This document shows, piece after piece, positions 9,371 through 20,259 of a stretch of DNA of 64,000 nt (its first letter is position 1; the number at the start of each line of letters is the position of its first letter). A program made the translations under genes and the position numbers. The stretch lies in the NCBI GenBank assembly GCA_902547535.1, contig CACCOB010000003.1:186001-250000 (forward strand), in the 5' to 3' direction. Below the pieces are notes generated by a model, which saw only the letters and a program-made list of their open reading frames with translations, did no database searches and had not been told where the DNA came from. The DNA comes from an uncultured Pelagibacteraceae bacterium. GTDB lineage: Bacteria > Pseudomonadota > Alphaproteobacteria > Pelagibacterales > Pelagibacteraceae.

Positions 9371-10524
9371 TTAAAATAATGTTTTAAAATTTTTAAATAA
9401 ATTAAGCTTAATTTTTTCAAATCAGTCAATGAAACTGCTTCATCAACTTTATGCATTGTTTTTCCAACTAAGCCAAATTCTAAACATGGGGCAATTTTTC
9501 TTATAAATCTAGCATCTGAGGTACCTCCAGTTGTTGAAAGTTTTGGTTTTATTTTGGTTATTTCTTTTATAATTTTTTGTATCATAAAAGTCGTATGATT
9601 TGGTTTTGTAAGAAAAGCCTCTCCTGAAACAGCATAATCAATTTTATATTTAGATTTAGTTTTATTGCAGACTTTTTTCAAAATCTTTTCGATCTTATTT
9701 TTGATTGAATTTGAAGTATGCTTATTATTAAATCTTATATTAAATGTAGCATAAGCAATGCCAGGAATAACATTATCAGCCATATTATGTATATTAATCT
9801 TTGTAATTTCCAGGTTTGTAGGTTGAAAATCTTTTGTACCTTTATCAAATTTTATATCTTTAAGTTCATTTAGTATTTTAACAATGGTTGTAGAAGGGTT
9901 ATTTGCTCTATGAGGATAAGCTACATGCCCTTGTATACCATTAATTGTTAATCGACCAGTCATGCTACCTCTTCGCCCAATTTTTATCATTTCTCCTAAT
10001 TTATTTGGATTAGTTGGTTCTCCAACTAGGCAAAAATCTATTTTTTCTTTTCTCTTTTTTAAGTAATCAACAACTTTTTTAGTCCCATTAACAGCAACAC
10101 CTTCCTCGTCTCCAGTAATCAAAAGACTTACAGATCCCTTAAACCCTCTATTTTTTTGAGTAAAAATACTAACAGCAGACACAAATGCAGCAATTGAGCT
10201 TTTCATATCATTTGCTCCTCTACCAATTAAATGACCTTTCTTAATTGATGGTTTAAATGGATTTACCGTCCAATCATTTAAATTACCAGCAGGGACAACA
10301 TCTAGATGTCCTGCATAACAAAAATTAGGACCTTTATTTCCTAATCTTGCATATAGGTTTTTAACTGGTTCACTTCCTTTTTCTTTAAATTCAAGAATTT
10401 TTGTTTTAAAACCAAGTTTTTTTAGCTTCCTTTCCAGAAATTTCATAACTCCTGCATCTTTAGGAGTTACAGTTGGAAATCTAATTAGCTCCTTTGCTAA
10501 TTGTAATTCATTTATAATTGCCAT
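9367..10524 (-). CDS. dapE: succinyl-diaminopimelate desuccinylase
   Basis: M20 family: CYAGHLDVVPAG, GRGANDMKSSIAAF, TGDEEG; adjacent to dapD. Confidence 0.96.
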   Translation of the reverse strand: MAIINELQLAKELIRFPTVTPKDAGVMKFLERKLKKLGFKTKILEFKEKGSEPVKNLYARLGNKGPNFCYAGHLDVVPAGNLNDWTVNPFKPSIKKGHLIGRGANDMKSSIAAFVSAVSIFTQKNRGFKGSVSLLITGDEEGVAVNGTKKVVDYLKKRKEKIDFCLVGEPTNPNKLGEMIKIGRRGSMTGRLTINGIQGHVAYPHRANNPSTTIVKILNELKDIKFDKGTKDFQPTNLEITKINIHNMADNVIPGIAYATFNIRFNNKHTSNSIKNKIEKILKKVCNKTKSKYKIDYAVSGEAFLTKPNHTTFMIQKIIKEITKIKPKLSTTGGTSDARFIRKIAPCLEFGLVGKTMHKVDEAVSLTDLKKLSLIYLKILKHYFK

Positions 10525-10529
10525 TTAAA

Positions 10530-11357
10530 TTATTCTCTCAAGAGATCATTAATAGAAGTTTTTGATCTAGTTTTCTCATCAACTTGTTTGATTATTACTG
10601 CACAATACAGAGAGGGCGCAGATGAATTGTTTTTATCTGGAAGTGAACCTGGAACTACAACTGAATAAGGAGGAATTTTTCCGTAAGTAATTTCACCAGT
10701 TTTTCTATTAACAATTTTTGTAGATTGTCCAATGTACATTCCCATACTTAGTACCGATCCTTCTCCTACAATCACACCCTCGACAACTTCAGACATTGCA
10801 CCCAAAAAAACATTATCTTCTATAATAGTTGGAAGTGCTTGCGCAGGTTCTAATACTCCACCCACACCTGATCCTGCAGAGATATGACAATTTTTTCCTA
10901 TTTGGCTACAGCTTCCTGCTCTTGCAAATGTATCAATCATTGTACCTTCATCAATATAAGCGCCGATATTAACGTAACATGGCATTAAAACTGCATTTTT
11001 ACCCACAAAACTTCCTTTCCTTACTGGAGAGTTGGGCACCATTCTAAAACCAGCTTTTTCGTGATCTTCTTTTGTCCATCCTGCTGTTTTGCCTTTAAGT
11101 AAATGTGATTTATCGTACCAACTACTATAAGGACCATTCAAATTTTCCATAGGATACAATCTGAAACTCAACATGATTGCCTTTTTTAAATGTTGATGGG
11201 TTACCCACTCACCATTTATTTTCTCAGCCACCCTCGATTTACCACTATCCAAATCATCAATCACTTGATTTATTGTATCTTTAAGAGACTGTTCAGATGA
11301 GGGGCTTACTTGATCCCTATTTTCCCATGCATCATTTATAATATTTTCTATACTCAT
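10530..11357 (-). CDS. dapD: 2,3,4,5-tetrahydropyridine-2,6-dicarboxylate N-succinyltransferase
   Basis: Left-handed beta-helix hexapeptides, [47 protein letters not shown]. Confidence 0.97.
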   Translation of the reverse strand: MSIENIINDAWENRDQVSPSSEQSLKDTINQVIDDLDSGKSRVAEKINGEWVTHQHLKKAIMLSFRLYPMENLNGPYSSWYDKSHLLKGKTAGWTKEDHEKAGFRMVPNSPVRKGSFVGKNAVLMPCYVNIGAYIDEGTMIDTFARAGSCSQIGKNCHISAGSGVGGVLEPAQALPTIIEDNVFLGAMSEVVEGVIVGEGSVLSMGMYIGQSTKIVNRKTGEITYGKIPPYSVVVPGSLPDKNNSSAPSLYCAVIIKQVDEKTRSKTSINDLLRE

Positions 11358-11361
11358 TGTT

Positions 11362-12024
11362 TTAAGAGTTTTTTAATAACCTTATTTCTTTTAAAAATAA
11401 AGAGAGATTTTCTATTTTGTAGTCAATATACTCTTTGTTAGACTCTTTTTTCCCCCAATACTCGTTATTGATTAACCAAACTGTTGTAGCTCCTCTTTCC
11501 TTGCCGATCGACAAATTTTTAGCAATATCTTCAATATAAATTGTCTCTTTTGGATTAATATCAAATTTTTTAACCATTAAATCGAAAGCTTTTGCGGCTG
11601 GTTTTGGATGATAATCAGCATCAACAATATCAAATACATCATCAAATAAGTCATCTATACCTAAGTGTGTAGTAATATTTTTAACATGTTCCTTGCTTCC
11701 ATTGGTAAAAACAAATTTTTTTAGATCTAATTTTTTTATTTCTTCTCTTAAAACAATATCTTTCTCCATAAAAGATAGATCAATGTCATGAACAAATTGT
11801 AAAAATTCTGTTGGGGGAATATCATGGTGTATCATTAATCCGTTCAGACTTGTGTTGTATTTGTGAAAATAATTGGTTTGTAGTCCTTTTGCTTCTTTTA
11901 AATCAATCTTTAACTTTTTTGAAATATACTGTGTCATTCTTTTGCTTACTTGACCAAATACTGCCTCTAGATCTTGATAAAGAACACCGTCACAATCAAA
12001 TAAAATATTTTTTATGTGCTTCAT
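11362..12024 (-). CDS. HAD-superfamily hydrolase, pyrimidine 5'-nucleotidase-like
   Basis: [31 protein letters not shown]. Confidence 0.88.
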   Translation of the reverse strand: MKHIKNILFDCDGVLYQDLEAVFGQVSKRMTQYISKKLKIDLKEAKGLQTNYFHKYNTSLNGLMIHHDIPPTEFLQFVHDIDLSFMEKDIVLREEIKKLDLKKFVFTNGSKEHVKNITTHLGIDDLFDDVFDIVDADYHPKPAAKAFDLMVKKFDINPKETIYIEDIAKNLSIGKERGATTVWLINNEYWGKKESNKEYIDYKIENLSLFLKEIRLLKNS

Positions 12025-12869
12025 CTTCTTATTAATGTTCCTGCACCTTTATCTGAAAATAATTCGAACAATATTGAATGTTTTTTTCTTCCATCTATGA
12101 TTCCTACTCCTGTAACCCCATTCATTACTGCATCAAGGCATGTATTTATCTTGGGTATCATGCCCTCTGTGATTGTTTCATTATTTATCATTTCTAAAAT
12201 TTGAGAAGAGCTAACCTCTTCGATAAGCTTTTTTTCTTTATTTAAAACTCCTTCTACATTAGTCATTAATAATAATCTTCTACATTTTAAAGATTTTGCT
12301 ATAGCTCCCGCAGCAGTATCTCCATTAATATTATATGTTTGATTATTTTTCCCAAGACCTAAAGGAGATATAATTGGCACTGCATTTATTTTGATTATAT
12401 CTTTTATTATTTCTACATTTATTTTATTTGGAATACCAACAAATCCTAGTTCTTCTACCTCTGGAATAACTTCTATAGCATTGTTTTTCTTTGTATTTAG
12501 AGAAACTGCATTTGCACCTTTTTCTAGTAAAGAATTTACAATATCCTCATTAAAGTCGATAAGGACATTTTCAACTATTTTAATAATTTTTTTATCTGTA
12601 ACTCTCAATCCTCTTATAAATTTTGATTGAATATTTGATTTATCTAATTCTCTTTTAATCCTGGGCCCGCCTCCGTGAACTATAATTATTGAGAGACCTA
12701 GTTTATTCAAAATACTAATATCTGAAATAAAATTATTAAATATGTTTCTATCAATAAAAACATTTCCCCCATATTTAATAACAATTAATTGATCTTTATA
12801 TTTATCTATGTATTTTTTAAATTCATCGATAGAAGGACCATCTTTAGGTACAATTTTTTCTATTTCCAT
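12021..12869 (-). CDS. argB: acetylglutamate kinase
   Basis: IVIKYGGNVF, IIIVHGGGPRI, NINGDTAAGAIAKSL, EGMIPKINTCLDAV. Confidence 0.97.
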   Translation of the reverse strand: MEIEKIVPKDGPSIDEFKKYIDKYKDQLIVIKYGGNVFIDRNIFNNFISDISILNKLGLSIIIVHGGGPRIKRELDKSNIQSKFIRGLRVTDKKIIKIVENVLIDFNEDIVNSLLEKGANAVSLNTKKNNAIEVIPEVEELGFVGIPNKINVEIIKDIIKINAVPIISPLGLGKNNQTYNINGDTAAGAIAKSLKCRRLLLMTNVEGVLNKEKKLIEEVSSSQILEMINNETITEGMIPKINTCLDAVMNGVTGVGIIDGRKKHSILFELFSDKGAGTLIRR

Positions 12870-12873
12870 TTTT

Positions 12874-14556
12874 CTAAACGGTTTTGACAGTCGTTCTCTT
12901 AATGATGATGTACTGTTGTGCCATTGTTAATATGTTATTTATAGTCCAGTAAATAACTAGTCCAGCTGGGAAAGGGGCCAATATTACTGTTAAAAACAAT
13001 GGGAAAAACATAAATATTTTTGCTTGGACAGGATCAGGTGGTGTTGGATTTAGTTTTTGCTGCATCCACATAGAAACACCCATTAAACATGGCCAAACAC
13101 CTATAAGTAAAAAAGAAGGAGGATCCCATGGTATTAAACCAAACAAATTAAATATAGAAGTAGGATCCCTTTCACTTAAATCTTTTATCCAACCAAAAAA
13201 TGGCTGATGTCTCATTTCAATAGTTACGAATAAAACTTTATAGATAGCAAAGAAGAATGGAATTTGTATGAATATTGGAAGACAGCCGCTGATAGGATTA
13301 ACTTTCTCTCTTTTGTAAAGTGCCATCATTTCTTGTTGGAGTTTCATTTTATCTTCCTTATGTAACTCTTTTAACCTTGTCATCTCTGGTTGAAGAACTT
13401 TCATTTTAGCCATTGATTTGAACGAGTAATTAGCAAGTGGAAAAAATACTAATCGAATACAAGCAGTAATCATAATAATTGCTATCCCAAAATTACCAGC
13501 AAGATTAAAGAAATATTGAATTGCAAAAAATAAAGGTTTCACGATAAAGTAGAACCATCCCCAATCTATAGCTAAATCAAACTTGCTAATATTTTCAGTT
13601 TCAGCATAGCCATCAATAACGTTTACTTCTTTTGCCGCCACTATTGCTCTTATAGAATTAGTTTTTATCTCATTAGCACCAATTTCAGTTGCCTCTGTCT
13701 CTATAAAATTTGCTCTAAATTTATTTTTATAATCAAAATCAGACCTGAAGCTCTTTCCATTTTCTGGAATAAGACTAGCAATCCAATATTTGTCAGTAAT
13801 ACCCAGCCATCCAGTATTTGCATTTATAGAGTATTTTTTTTCCTCTATATCATCATAATCCTCTTCAACTAATTGGTCGTCAAAAACACCAATTAGTCCC
13901 TCATGCAAAATATAAAAATTTGTTACTTCCGGAGCAATATTTCTAATGATTTGACCGTAAGGGTAGAAATTATAAGTTTTATCAGAATTATTTTCTATAG
14001 TTTGTTTAATGTCGAAAAGATATTGATTATCAATACTTATTTCTTTTATAAATTTGATATTCTGATTATTTTTCCAACTTAATTTTATAGATGAATTTGG
14101 TGTAAGTTTCCTATTCCCTTCAATCTTCCACAATGTTTTTGAATTTGGTAGATCAATATTTTTATTAGTTGTTGCCCATCCAGTTTCTACATAGTATCCA
14201 TTTTCAGATTGTTTAGGATTTAACAAGACAACATTATCATCTCCATTTAGAGTGTTTGTGTAGTTCTTAAAGGTTAAGTCGTCAATAGATGAACCTAGCA
14301 ATGAAATTGAACCTTTAATTTTATCATTTTCAAATAAAATTCTTTCATTCTCTTCCAAAGCTTCATCTCTTGAAATCTTAATTATTTTCTCATCTTGAAC
14401 TAATGAAGGTGCATCTGATGAAGAATTTTGAGTAGAGGTATTTTTATCATTTGAGATATTTTTTTGATCCACAACAGGAGGAGCAAAGAATAAACTGTAA
14501 AGTATTATGACAGCTGCACTTAAAGATATCGCTGCAATTACATTTTTTGTATCCAT
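12874..14556 (-). CDS. yidC: membrane protein insertase YidC
   Basis: GNFGIAIIMITACIRLVFFPLANYSFKSMAKMK...MALYKREKVNPISGCLPIFIQIPFFFAIYKVLF; periplasmic domain. Confidence 0.98.
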   Translation of the reverse strand: MDTKNVIAAISLSAAVIILYSLFFAPPVVDQKNISNDKNTSTQNSSSDAPSLVQDEKIIKISRDEALEENERILFENDKIKGSISLLGSSIDDLTFKNYTNTLNGDDNVVLLNPKQSENGYYVETGWATTNKNIDLPNSKTLWKIEGNRKLTPNSSIKLSWKNNQNIKFIKEISIDNQYLFDIKQTIENNSDKTYNFYPYGQIIRNIAPEVTNFYILHEGLIGVFDDQLVEEDYDDIEEKKYSINANTGWLGITDKYWIASLIPENGKSFRSDFDYKNKFRANFIETEATEIGANEIKTNSIRAIVAAKEVNVIDGYAETENISKFDLAIDWGWFYFIVKPLFFAIQYFFNLAGNFGIAIIMITACIRLVFFPLANYSFKSMAKMKVLQPEMTRLKELHKEDKMKLQQEMMALYKREKVNPISGCLPIFIQIPFFFAIYKVLFVTIEMRHQPFFGWIKDLSERDPTSIFNLFGLIPWDPPSFLLIGVWPCLMGVSMWMQQKLNPTPPDPVQAKIFMFFPLFLTVILAPFPAGLVIYWTINNILTMAQQYIIIKRTTVKTV

Positions 14557-14559
14557 AAA

Positions 14560-14802
14560 CTACTTTTTCTTTTTGACAGGATCAAATCCTTCGCCACCAC
14601 CTAAAAATTTTACAGGGTGACAACTTAGAATTCTTTTGAATCCGTAAATACTTCCTTTAAAAATTCCGTACTCTTTTAGATTTTCTATAAAATAATCTGA
14701 ACATGTCGGAAGATATCTACAGTTGTTTCCTAAAAATGGTGATATTACTAGTTGATAAAATTTGATAGTTTTGATCATTAAATATTTTATAAGTTTATTC
14801 AT
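14560..14802 (-). CDS. yidD: membrane protein insertion efficiency factor YidD
   Basis: FYQLVISPFLGNNCRYLPTCSDYF...KRILSCHPVKFLGGGEGFDPV. Confidence 0.97.
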   Translation of the reverse strand: MNKLIKYLMIKTIKFYQLVISPFLGNNCRYLPTCSDYFIENLKEYGIFKGSIYGFKRILSCHPVKFLGGGEGFDPVKKKK

Positions 14803-15143
14803 TTAATCTTTTTAAAATCCTCAAGAGTTACCTTTTTTATTTTCTCATAAGGATCATTGTTAACAGATATTCTTGCAATTAATAAATAGCAATAATTTAG
14901 ATTAATATTAATTGTTTTTAAAGCATCATTCATTATATTTCTTAATCTTCTTTTAATTTTGTTTCTAATAACAGCATTTCCTATTTTTTTTTTGGTTACA
15001 AAACTCATATTTAATCTGCTTGTATTTTTATCTGAAAGTTTTTTAAAGAAAATTGTTAAATACTTATTAGAAATTTTTTTTCCACCAATAATCGACTTAA
15101 AGTCCTCATTTTTAGAAAGGCTAACAATCTTTTTTTTCATCAA
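14799..15143 (-). CDS. rnpA: ribonuclease P protein component
   Basis: [25 protein letters not shown]; between rpmH and yidD. ORF starts at TTG 15143, with an ATG at 15140. Confidence 0.93.
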   Translation of the reverse strand: MMKKKIVSLSKNEDFKSIIGGKKISNKYLTIFFKKLSDKNTSRLNMSFVTKKKIGNAVIRNKIKRRLRNIMNDALKTININLNYCYLLIARISVNNDPYEKIKKVTLEDFKKIK

Positions 15144-15277
15144 GCGTTTGTTAATTTTTTTCTTCCTTTAGCCCTTCTTCTTTTTAATACTTTTCTTCCA
15201 CCCCTGGTTTTTCTTTTAGCTCTAAAGCCAACAGCTTTTTTTCTTTTTCTATTACTTGGTTGATATGTACGTTTCAT
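15140..15277 (-). CDS. rpmH: 50S ribosomal protein L34
   Basis: Manual translation: [45 protein letters not shown] (45 aa); below the ORF-track length cutoff; stop overlaps the rnpA ATG. Confidence 0.97.
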   Translation of the reverse strand: MKRTYQPSNRKRKKAVGFRAKRKTRGGRKVLKRRRAKGRKKLTNA

Positions 15278-15360
15278 TGTTGTTAAATTAATGTTAAATT
15301 TCGGTAGTTATACAAATATATGTATATAAGTACAGTGATTTTTAATAAGTTAAAAAATCA

Positions 15361-16080
15361 ATGAATAGAGAAAAAAAAATTAAAGTATTTTTAGGCTCTG
15401 CATACATTTTGATAGTATTCGTTTTTTTATTGTTTTTTTTTAATAAATTTTCATTTCAGGATTTTTCTAGTTATGAACTAATAAGAGAAAATAGAAATGC
15501 ATTAGAAGAAATTAAAAATAGTAATATTTTTATATCAAGTATTATTTTTTTATTTGGTACTATAATATGGGTTCTCTTACTAGGTTTTGGATCACCTGTG
15601 TTTTTAATCGGTGGTTTTATTTTTGGAAAGTGGTTAGGAACTTTGCTTATAGTGTTTGGATTATCAATAGGTGCAACACTTTTATACCTGTTTGCTAATT
15701 ACTTTTTAAAAGATTTAGTTGAGAAGAAATTTTCATTACGTTTTAGTAATCTGACTGAAAAGTTTAAAAAGAATGAATTTATTTTTTTTCTAATTTATAG
15801 ATTTATTGGTGGTATTCCTTTTTTTATTTCAAATATTTTACCAACAATTTTTAATGTTAAAGTTAGAAACTTTTTTTTAGGGTCACTAATTGGAATGACC
15901 CCACAATTATTTGTTGGGGCATCTCTTGGAGCAGGTTTGAGTAAGATTTTAGAAGAAAATTCTGAGGTTCCAACTATTCTTGAACTAATTTTTACTCCAG
16001 ATATTTATTTGCCAATTCTTGGTATTATAATTTTAGTTTTAATTGGATTTATATTTAAAAAAAAATATTACACAAAATAA
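15361..16080 (+). CDS. TVP38/TMEM64 (SNARE-associated, DedA-like) family membrane protein
   Basis: Polytopic; GSPVFLIGGFIFGKWLGTLLIVFGLSIGATLLYLFANY, YRFIGGIPFFISNILP. Confidence 0.85.
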   Translation: MNREKKIKVFLGSAYILIVFVFLLFFFNKFSFQDFSSYELIRENRNALEEIKNSNIFISSIIFLFGTIIWVLLLGFGSPVFLIGGFIFGKWLGTLLIVFGLSIGATLLYLFANYFLKDLVEKKFSLRFSNLTEKFKKNEFIFFLIYRFIGGIPFFISNILPTIFNVKVRNFFLGSLIGMTPQLFVGASLGAGLSKILEENSEVPTILELIFTPDIYLPILGIIILVLIGFIFKKKYYTK

Positions 16081-16083
16081 AAC

Positions 16084-16157
16084 TGGTGCCCTCACCCAGA
16101 ATTGAACTGGAAACTCATCCTTACCATGGATGTGTTATACCATTTAACTATAAGGGC
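16084..16157 (-). tRNA. tRNA-Thr (GGT anticodon)
   Basis: Reverse complement GCCCTTATAGTTAAATGGTATAACACATCCATGGTAAGGATGAGTTTCCAGTTCAATTCTGGGTGAGGGCACCA folds as a cloverleaf; anticodon loop ATGGTAA; encoded CCA. Confidence 0.93.
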
Positions 16158-16252
16158 AATATTTAACTCAAATTAGTGTATAAATTTAATTTTTTCAAAT
16201 TATTGCCTTAATTTTTTTTTAAAATAGGCTATATCTAGTTAAGGAAAATGTT

Positions 16253-16450
16253 ATGGGAATTCACTACACATATGGAGCTAATAAAAACGCAAAGCTCATG
16301 GAAAAAAAAGCAAAAAGAGAAAAAAAACTTGCAGAAAAAAGAGCCAAGAAGCAAATCAAATCTGGACCAGTAAAAATAGAAGATGATAAAACAATTCCTA
16401 TTGATCAAGTTATCACTCTAGATCATCTTACAAATCCTGACAAAAAATAA
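16253..16450 (+). CDS. small Lys-rich protein of unknown function
   Basis: 65 aa ORF MGIHYTYGANKNAKLMEKKAKREKKLAEKRAKK...; upstream of dcd. Confidence 0.6.
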   Translation: MGIHYTYGANKNAKLMEKKAKREKKLAEKRAKKQIKSGPVKIEDDKTIPIDQVITLDHLTNPDKK

Positions 16451-16453
16451 ATT

Positions 16454-16558
16454 ATGAGTTCAAAAAAAAATAATTTTAGCAAACTTGAACTTGCTTTAAG
16501 AAAAAATTTAAGAAAGAGAAAAGAATTCCAAAAAAAAACAAAGAAAAAAAATAAATAA
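16454..16558 (+). CDS. very small basic protein (34 aa), unknown function
   Basis: [37 protein letters not shown] overlaps the dcd ATG (TAATG), consistent with translational coupling; below the ORF-track cutoff. Confidence 0.5.
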   Translation: MSSKKNNFSKLELALRKNLRKRKEFQKKTKKKNK

Positions 16559-17112
16559 TGTCAGTTCAATCTGATAAGTGGATTATTCAAATGGCTAGAG
16601 ATAATGATATGATTTCTCCATTTGAAGATAAACAAGTTCGAGGTAATAAAATATCATTTGGCGTATCATCGTATGGTTACGACGCAAGAGTCTCTGACGA
16701 ATTTAAAATTTTCACTAACGTGAATTCTGAAATTGTAGATCCAAAAAATTTTAAATCATCTAATTTTATTACTAAAAACTCATCAGAATGTATAATACCA
16801 CCTAATTCTTTCGTGTTAGCTAGAACAGTAGAGTATTTCAAAATTCCAAAAAATGTTTTGGTAATTTGTTTAGGAAAATCTACCTATGCAAGATGTGGAA
16901 TAATAGTTAACGTTACACCTCTTGAGCCAGGATGGGAAGGTCATGTAACTTTAGAATTTTCAAACACAACCCCATTACCAGCAAAAATTTATGCTAATGA
17001 AGGTGTTGCACAATTTGTGTTTATTAAAGGAAATGAAGATCCATCAGTTTCATATGCAGATAGAAATGGCAAATATCAGGGCCAAAAGGGAGTTACACTT
17101 CCAAAAATATAA
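16558..17112 (+). CDS. dcd: dCTP deaminase
   Basis: [50 protein letters not shown]. Confidence 0.97.
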   Translation: MSVQSDKWIIQMARDNDMISPFEDKQVRGNKISFGVSSYGYDARVSDEFKIFTNVNSEIVDPKNFKSSNFITKNSSECIIPPNSFVLARTVEYFKIPKNVLVICLGKSTYARCGIIVNVTPLEPGWEGHVTLEFSNTTPLPAKIYANEGVAQFVFIKGNEDPSVSYADRNGKYQGQKGVTLPKI

Positions 17113-17114
17113 TA

Positions 17115-18377
17115 ATGGACAAATTTATTGTTAAAGGCCCTAGTAAATTAAAGGGAGAGATTACAATTTCAGGCTCTAAAAATGCTGCTTTACCAATACT
17201 AGCATCAACAATTTTATTTGAAAAAGAAGTTGTAATTAAAAATTTACCAAGAGTGAAAGATATAGATACAATGATTAATCTTTTAAAATCCCTTGGATCA
17301 ATAGTAAAATTTAGTAAAGATAAAAAAACTGTAAAAATAACAAAGAAAAAAAAACCTAAATTTTTTGCCTCATATTCTCTTGTTAGAACAATGAGGGCTG
17401 GGATTTTAGTTTTAGGTGCCCTGGTTGCTAAGTATCAAAAATCTATTACCTCTTTGCCTGGAGGCTGCTTAATTGGAGCAAGACCTATAAATTATCATTT
17501 AAATGCACTTAAAAAACTTGGAATGAGGTATGAAATCAAAAAAGGTTACATACATGCAAATTCTAAAGGAAAACTAAAAGGCGCAAAAATTAGATTTTCA
17601 AAAATCAGTGTTGGGGCAACTGAAAATACAATTATAGCAGCATGCCTAGCGAACGGAATTTCAATTCTTAGAAATTGTGCAATTGAACCAGAAATAATTG
17701 ATTTAATAAATTTTTTAAAGTCTGGTGGTGCTAAAATAAAATTTATTGGTAAGCGGACTGTGAGAATTGAGGGAGTAAAAATTTTAAAAAGCACTATTTA
17801 TTCAGTAATGTCAGATAGGATAGAAACTGGAACTTTTTGTGTCGCAGCATGTCTGACTGGTGGTAATTTAAAGATTAATAACTTTGATCCTAAAATTATA
17901 AAAGCAGAACTATCTTTACTGAAGAAGGTTGGAGCTAAAATTAAAACAAGTAAAAATCAAATCCATATACTAGGACCGAAAAAAATTAAAAATATCACCA
18001 ATTTGGTCACAAAAGAATATCCAAATTTTCCAACAGATTTGCAAGCACAATTCATGGTTCTTTTATGCAAGGCAAAAGGAAAAAGCTCAATAACTGAGAG
18101 TATTTTTGAAAATAGATTCATGCATGTTGCTGAATTAAGAAGATTAGGTGCTGAAATCATAATAAAAAAAAATAAGGCTTTAATTTTAGGCAGCACAAAT
18201 TTTAAGGCTGCAGAATTAATGTCTAGCGACTTAAGAGCATCAGTTGCATTAGTTCTGGCAGCACTTGTTGCCAAAGGGACATCTATTATTAATAGAATTT
18301 ACCACTTAGATAGAGGATATGAAAATATAGAGAATAAACTTAGAAAAGTAGGTGTAAAAATAAGACGTATTAGTTGA
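17115..18377 (+). CDS. murA: UDP-N-acetylglucosamine 1-carboxyvinyltransferase
   Basis: ISGSKNAALPILAST, MRAGILVLGALVA, YPNFPTDLQAQFM, SDLRASVALVLAALVA. Confidence 0.97.
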   Translation: MDKFIVKGPSKLKGEITISGSKNAALPILASTILFEKEVVIKNLPRVKDIDTMINLLKSLGSIVKFSKDKKTVKITKKKKPKFFASYSLVRTMRAGILVLGALVAKYQKSITSLPGGCLIGARPINYHLNALKKLGMRYEIKKGYIHANSKGKLKGAKIRFSKISVGATENTIIAACLANGISILRNCAIEPEIIDLINFLKSGGAKIKFIGKRTVRIEGVKILKSTIYSVMSDRIETGTFCVAACLTGGNLKINNFDPKIIKAELSLLKKVGAKIKTSKNQIHILGPKKIKNITNLVTKEYPNFPTDLQAQFMVLLCKAKGKSSITESIFENRFMHVAELRRLGAEIIIKKNKALILGSTNFKAAELMSSDLRASVALVLAALVAKGTSIINRIYHLDRGYENIENKLRKVGVKIRRIS

Positions 18378-18784
18378 TGGAAAATCAATACTTAAAAAAG
18401 ATAATTGCACAATCTCCAGAGGATCTTAATGTCATTTCAGCTTGCTGTTCTGAAGGGAGAGTAAATATAAAAGATGTTAAGTATTTAGCTTCAAATAAGA
18501 TTTTCCTGATGTCTATATTAAGACTTAGCAAAGAGGAGGAAAATAAAAATAAGCAAATAAACAGTATAATTAAATTTGAATTTATAAATTCTTCTAAATC
18601 AAAGAATATAGACCAAAAAGACCCGAATCTTTCATTAGAACTCTTAACTATTGATATTTTTAAGAAAGAACAAAACTTTGAAATAATTATGTTATTTTCG
18701 AAAAATAGATTTATAACTCTCTCCGCTGAGGTAATTGAAGTAACACTAGAGGATCAAAAATTAGAAAATGATAAAACAAATTAA
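18374..18784 (+). CDS. DUF2948 family protein
   Basis: 136 aa; LIAQSPEDLNVISACCSEGRVNIKDVKYL-type sequence and position between murA and hisD as in other alphaproteobacteria. Confidence 0.7.
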   Translation: MMENQYLKKIIAQSPEDLNVISACCSEGRVNIKDVKYLASNKIFLMSILRLSKEEENKNKQINSIIKFEFINSSKSKNIDQKDPNLSLELLTIDIFKKEQNFEIIMLFSKNRFITLSAEVIEVTLEDQKLENDKTN

Positions 18785-20033
18785 TTGTAATAAAAAAAAC
18801 TATTTAGATAATTTAATAAAATTTTTAGACATTAGAAGGTCTTCAAAAAAACCTGAAAATATAATTATATCCAAGATCCTTAGTGATATTAAGAAAAATA
18901 AAAATAAAGCACTTATAAAATATGAAAAAAAATTTAGTAAAAATAGTCAAATTAAGCCAAGCGTTAAAGAAATAAATAATGCAATTAAATTTCTGGATCC
19001 TAAGATTAAAAAAGCAATTGATTTTGCACTAAAGAGAATATTCAACTTTCACATTAAACAAAAAAGCAAGAATATTTCATATAAAGATAGTTTAAATAAT
19101 AAAATAGAATATAAATATGTACCAATCCATTCAGTAGGAATATATGTTCCTGCAAACTTGCCATCTACATTATTGATGAATGCAATTCCTGCAAAAATTG
19201 CAGGTGTAAAAAGAATCGTACTAGCAAATCCGAAAAATAATGGAAAACTAAATCCAGCAGTTTTATATGCAGCAAAAAAACTAGGTATAAATGAAATTTA
19301 TTCTATGGGAGGAGCGCAAGCCATAGGTAGTTTAGCCTATATTCAAAAAGTAAATAAAATTGTTGGCCCTGGCAATATCTTTGTTGCTGGTGCTAAAAGG
19401 CAGGTTTTTGGAGATGTAGGAATTGAAGGAATGATTGCTGGTCCATCTGAAATAACAATATTAGCAGATGGCAAAACTAATTTGAATGAAGTCACAACAT
19501 CAATGATTGGTCAAGCAGAGCATGATATAAATTCACAATGCATATTAATCACAAAAGATTCAAATTTAATTAAAAAATTCAAAAAGGATTTGTTCTCTAA
19601 ATTAAAAAAAATACCACGACAAAGTATTGCTACAAAAAGCATAAAAAATAATGGACTTATTCTAAAAGTAAATAATGATAAGCAGATTATAAATGTAATT
19701 AATGAAATAGCTCCTGAACATTTAGAGTTAAATGTAAGTAACTACAAAAAATATAAAGATAAAATTTATAATGCAGGAAGTATTTGCATAGGTAAGTACT
19801 CTCCTATGGCTTTAAGTGATTATGCTGTTGGCACAAACCATGTATTACCCACAAATTCATCTGCTAAATTTTCTTCAGGATTAAGTCTTAGTGAATTTTA
19901 TAAAAAAATCAGCCTGATAACACTCTCAAAAAAAGGTGTTGAGAAAATAGGAGAATACGCTAAACATCTCGCTGAGTATGAAGAATTAAATGGTCATGCT
20001 TTGAGTATAAAATCTAGAATAAGGAGAAAGTAA
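18768..20033 (+). CDS. hisD: histidinol dehydrogenase
   Basis: [77 protein letters not shown]. Confidence 0.98.
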   Translation: MIKQINCNKKNYLDNLIKFLDIRRSSKKPENIIISKILSDIKKNKNKALIKYEKKFSKNSQIKPSVKEINNAIKFLDPKIKKAIDFALKRIFNFHIKQKSKNISYKDSLNNKIEYKYVPIHSVGIYVPANLPSTLLMNAIPAKIAGVKRIVLANPKNNGKLNPAVLYAAKKLGINEIYSMGGAQAIGSLAYIQKVNKIVGPGNIFVAGAKRQVFGDVGIEGMIAGPSEITILADGKTNLNEVTTSMIGQAEHDINSQCILITKDSNLIKKFKKDLFSKLKKIPRQSIATKSIKNNGLILKVNNDKQIINVINEIAPEHLELNVSNYKKYKDKIYNAGSICIGKYSPMALSDYAVGTNHVLPTNSSAKFSSGLSLSEFYKKISLITLSKKGVEKIGEYAKHLAEYEELNGHALSIKSRIRRK

Positions 20034-20035
20034 TA

Positions 20036-20254
20036 TTGGTAAAACAAGACTTGTTAGAGTTTAAAGGAAAAGTAATCGATCTTCTTCCCAATGCAATGTT
20101 CAGAGTACAATTAGATGAAAATAAACAAATTGTTACTGCACATACTGCTGGGAAGTTAAGAAAAAATAGAATTCGAGTTTTGCAAGGTGATAATGTTACT
20201 GTTGAGATCAGTCCTTACGACCTAACTAAGGGACGAATTATTTTTAGATTTTAA
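20036..20254 (+). CDS. infA: translation initiation factor IF-1
   Basis: 72 aa, [67 protein letters not shown] start with AAGGAG upstream. Confidence 0.97.
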   Translation: MVKQDLLEFKGKVIDLLPNAMFRVQLDENKQIVTAHTAGKLRKNRIRVLQGDNVTVEISPYDLTKGRIIFRF

Positions 20255-20259
20255 ATTTT

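Noticed and set aside
16180-16252. CCTTAA...TTAAGG and GCC...GGC pairs between tRNA-Thr and the Lys-rich ORF
   Set aside because: Short, AT-rich and interrupted by long T/A runs; likely chance.
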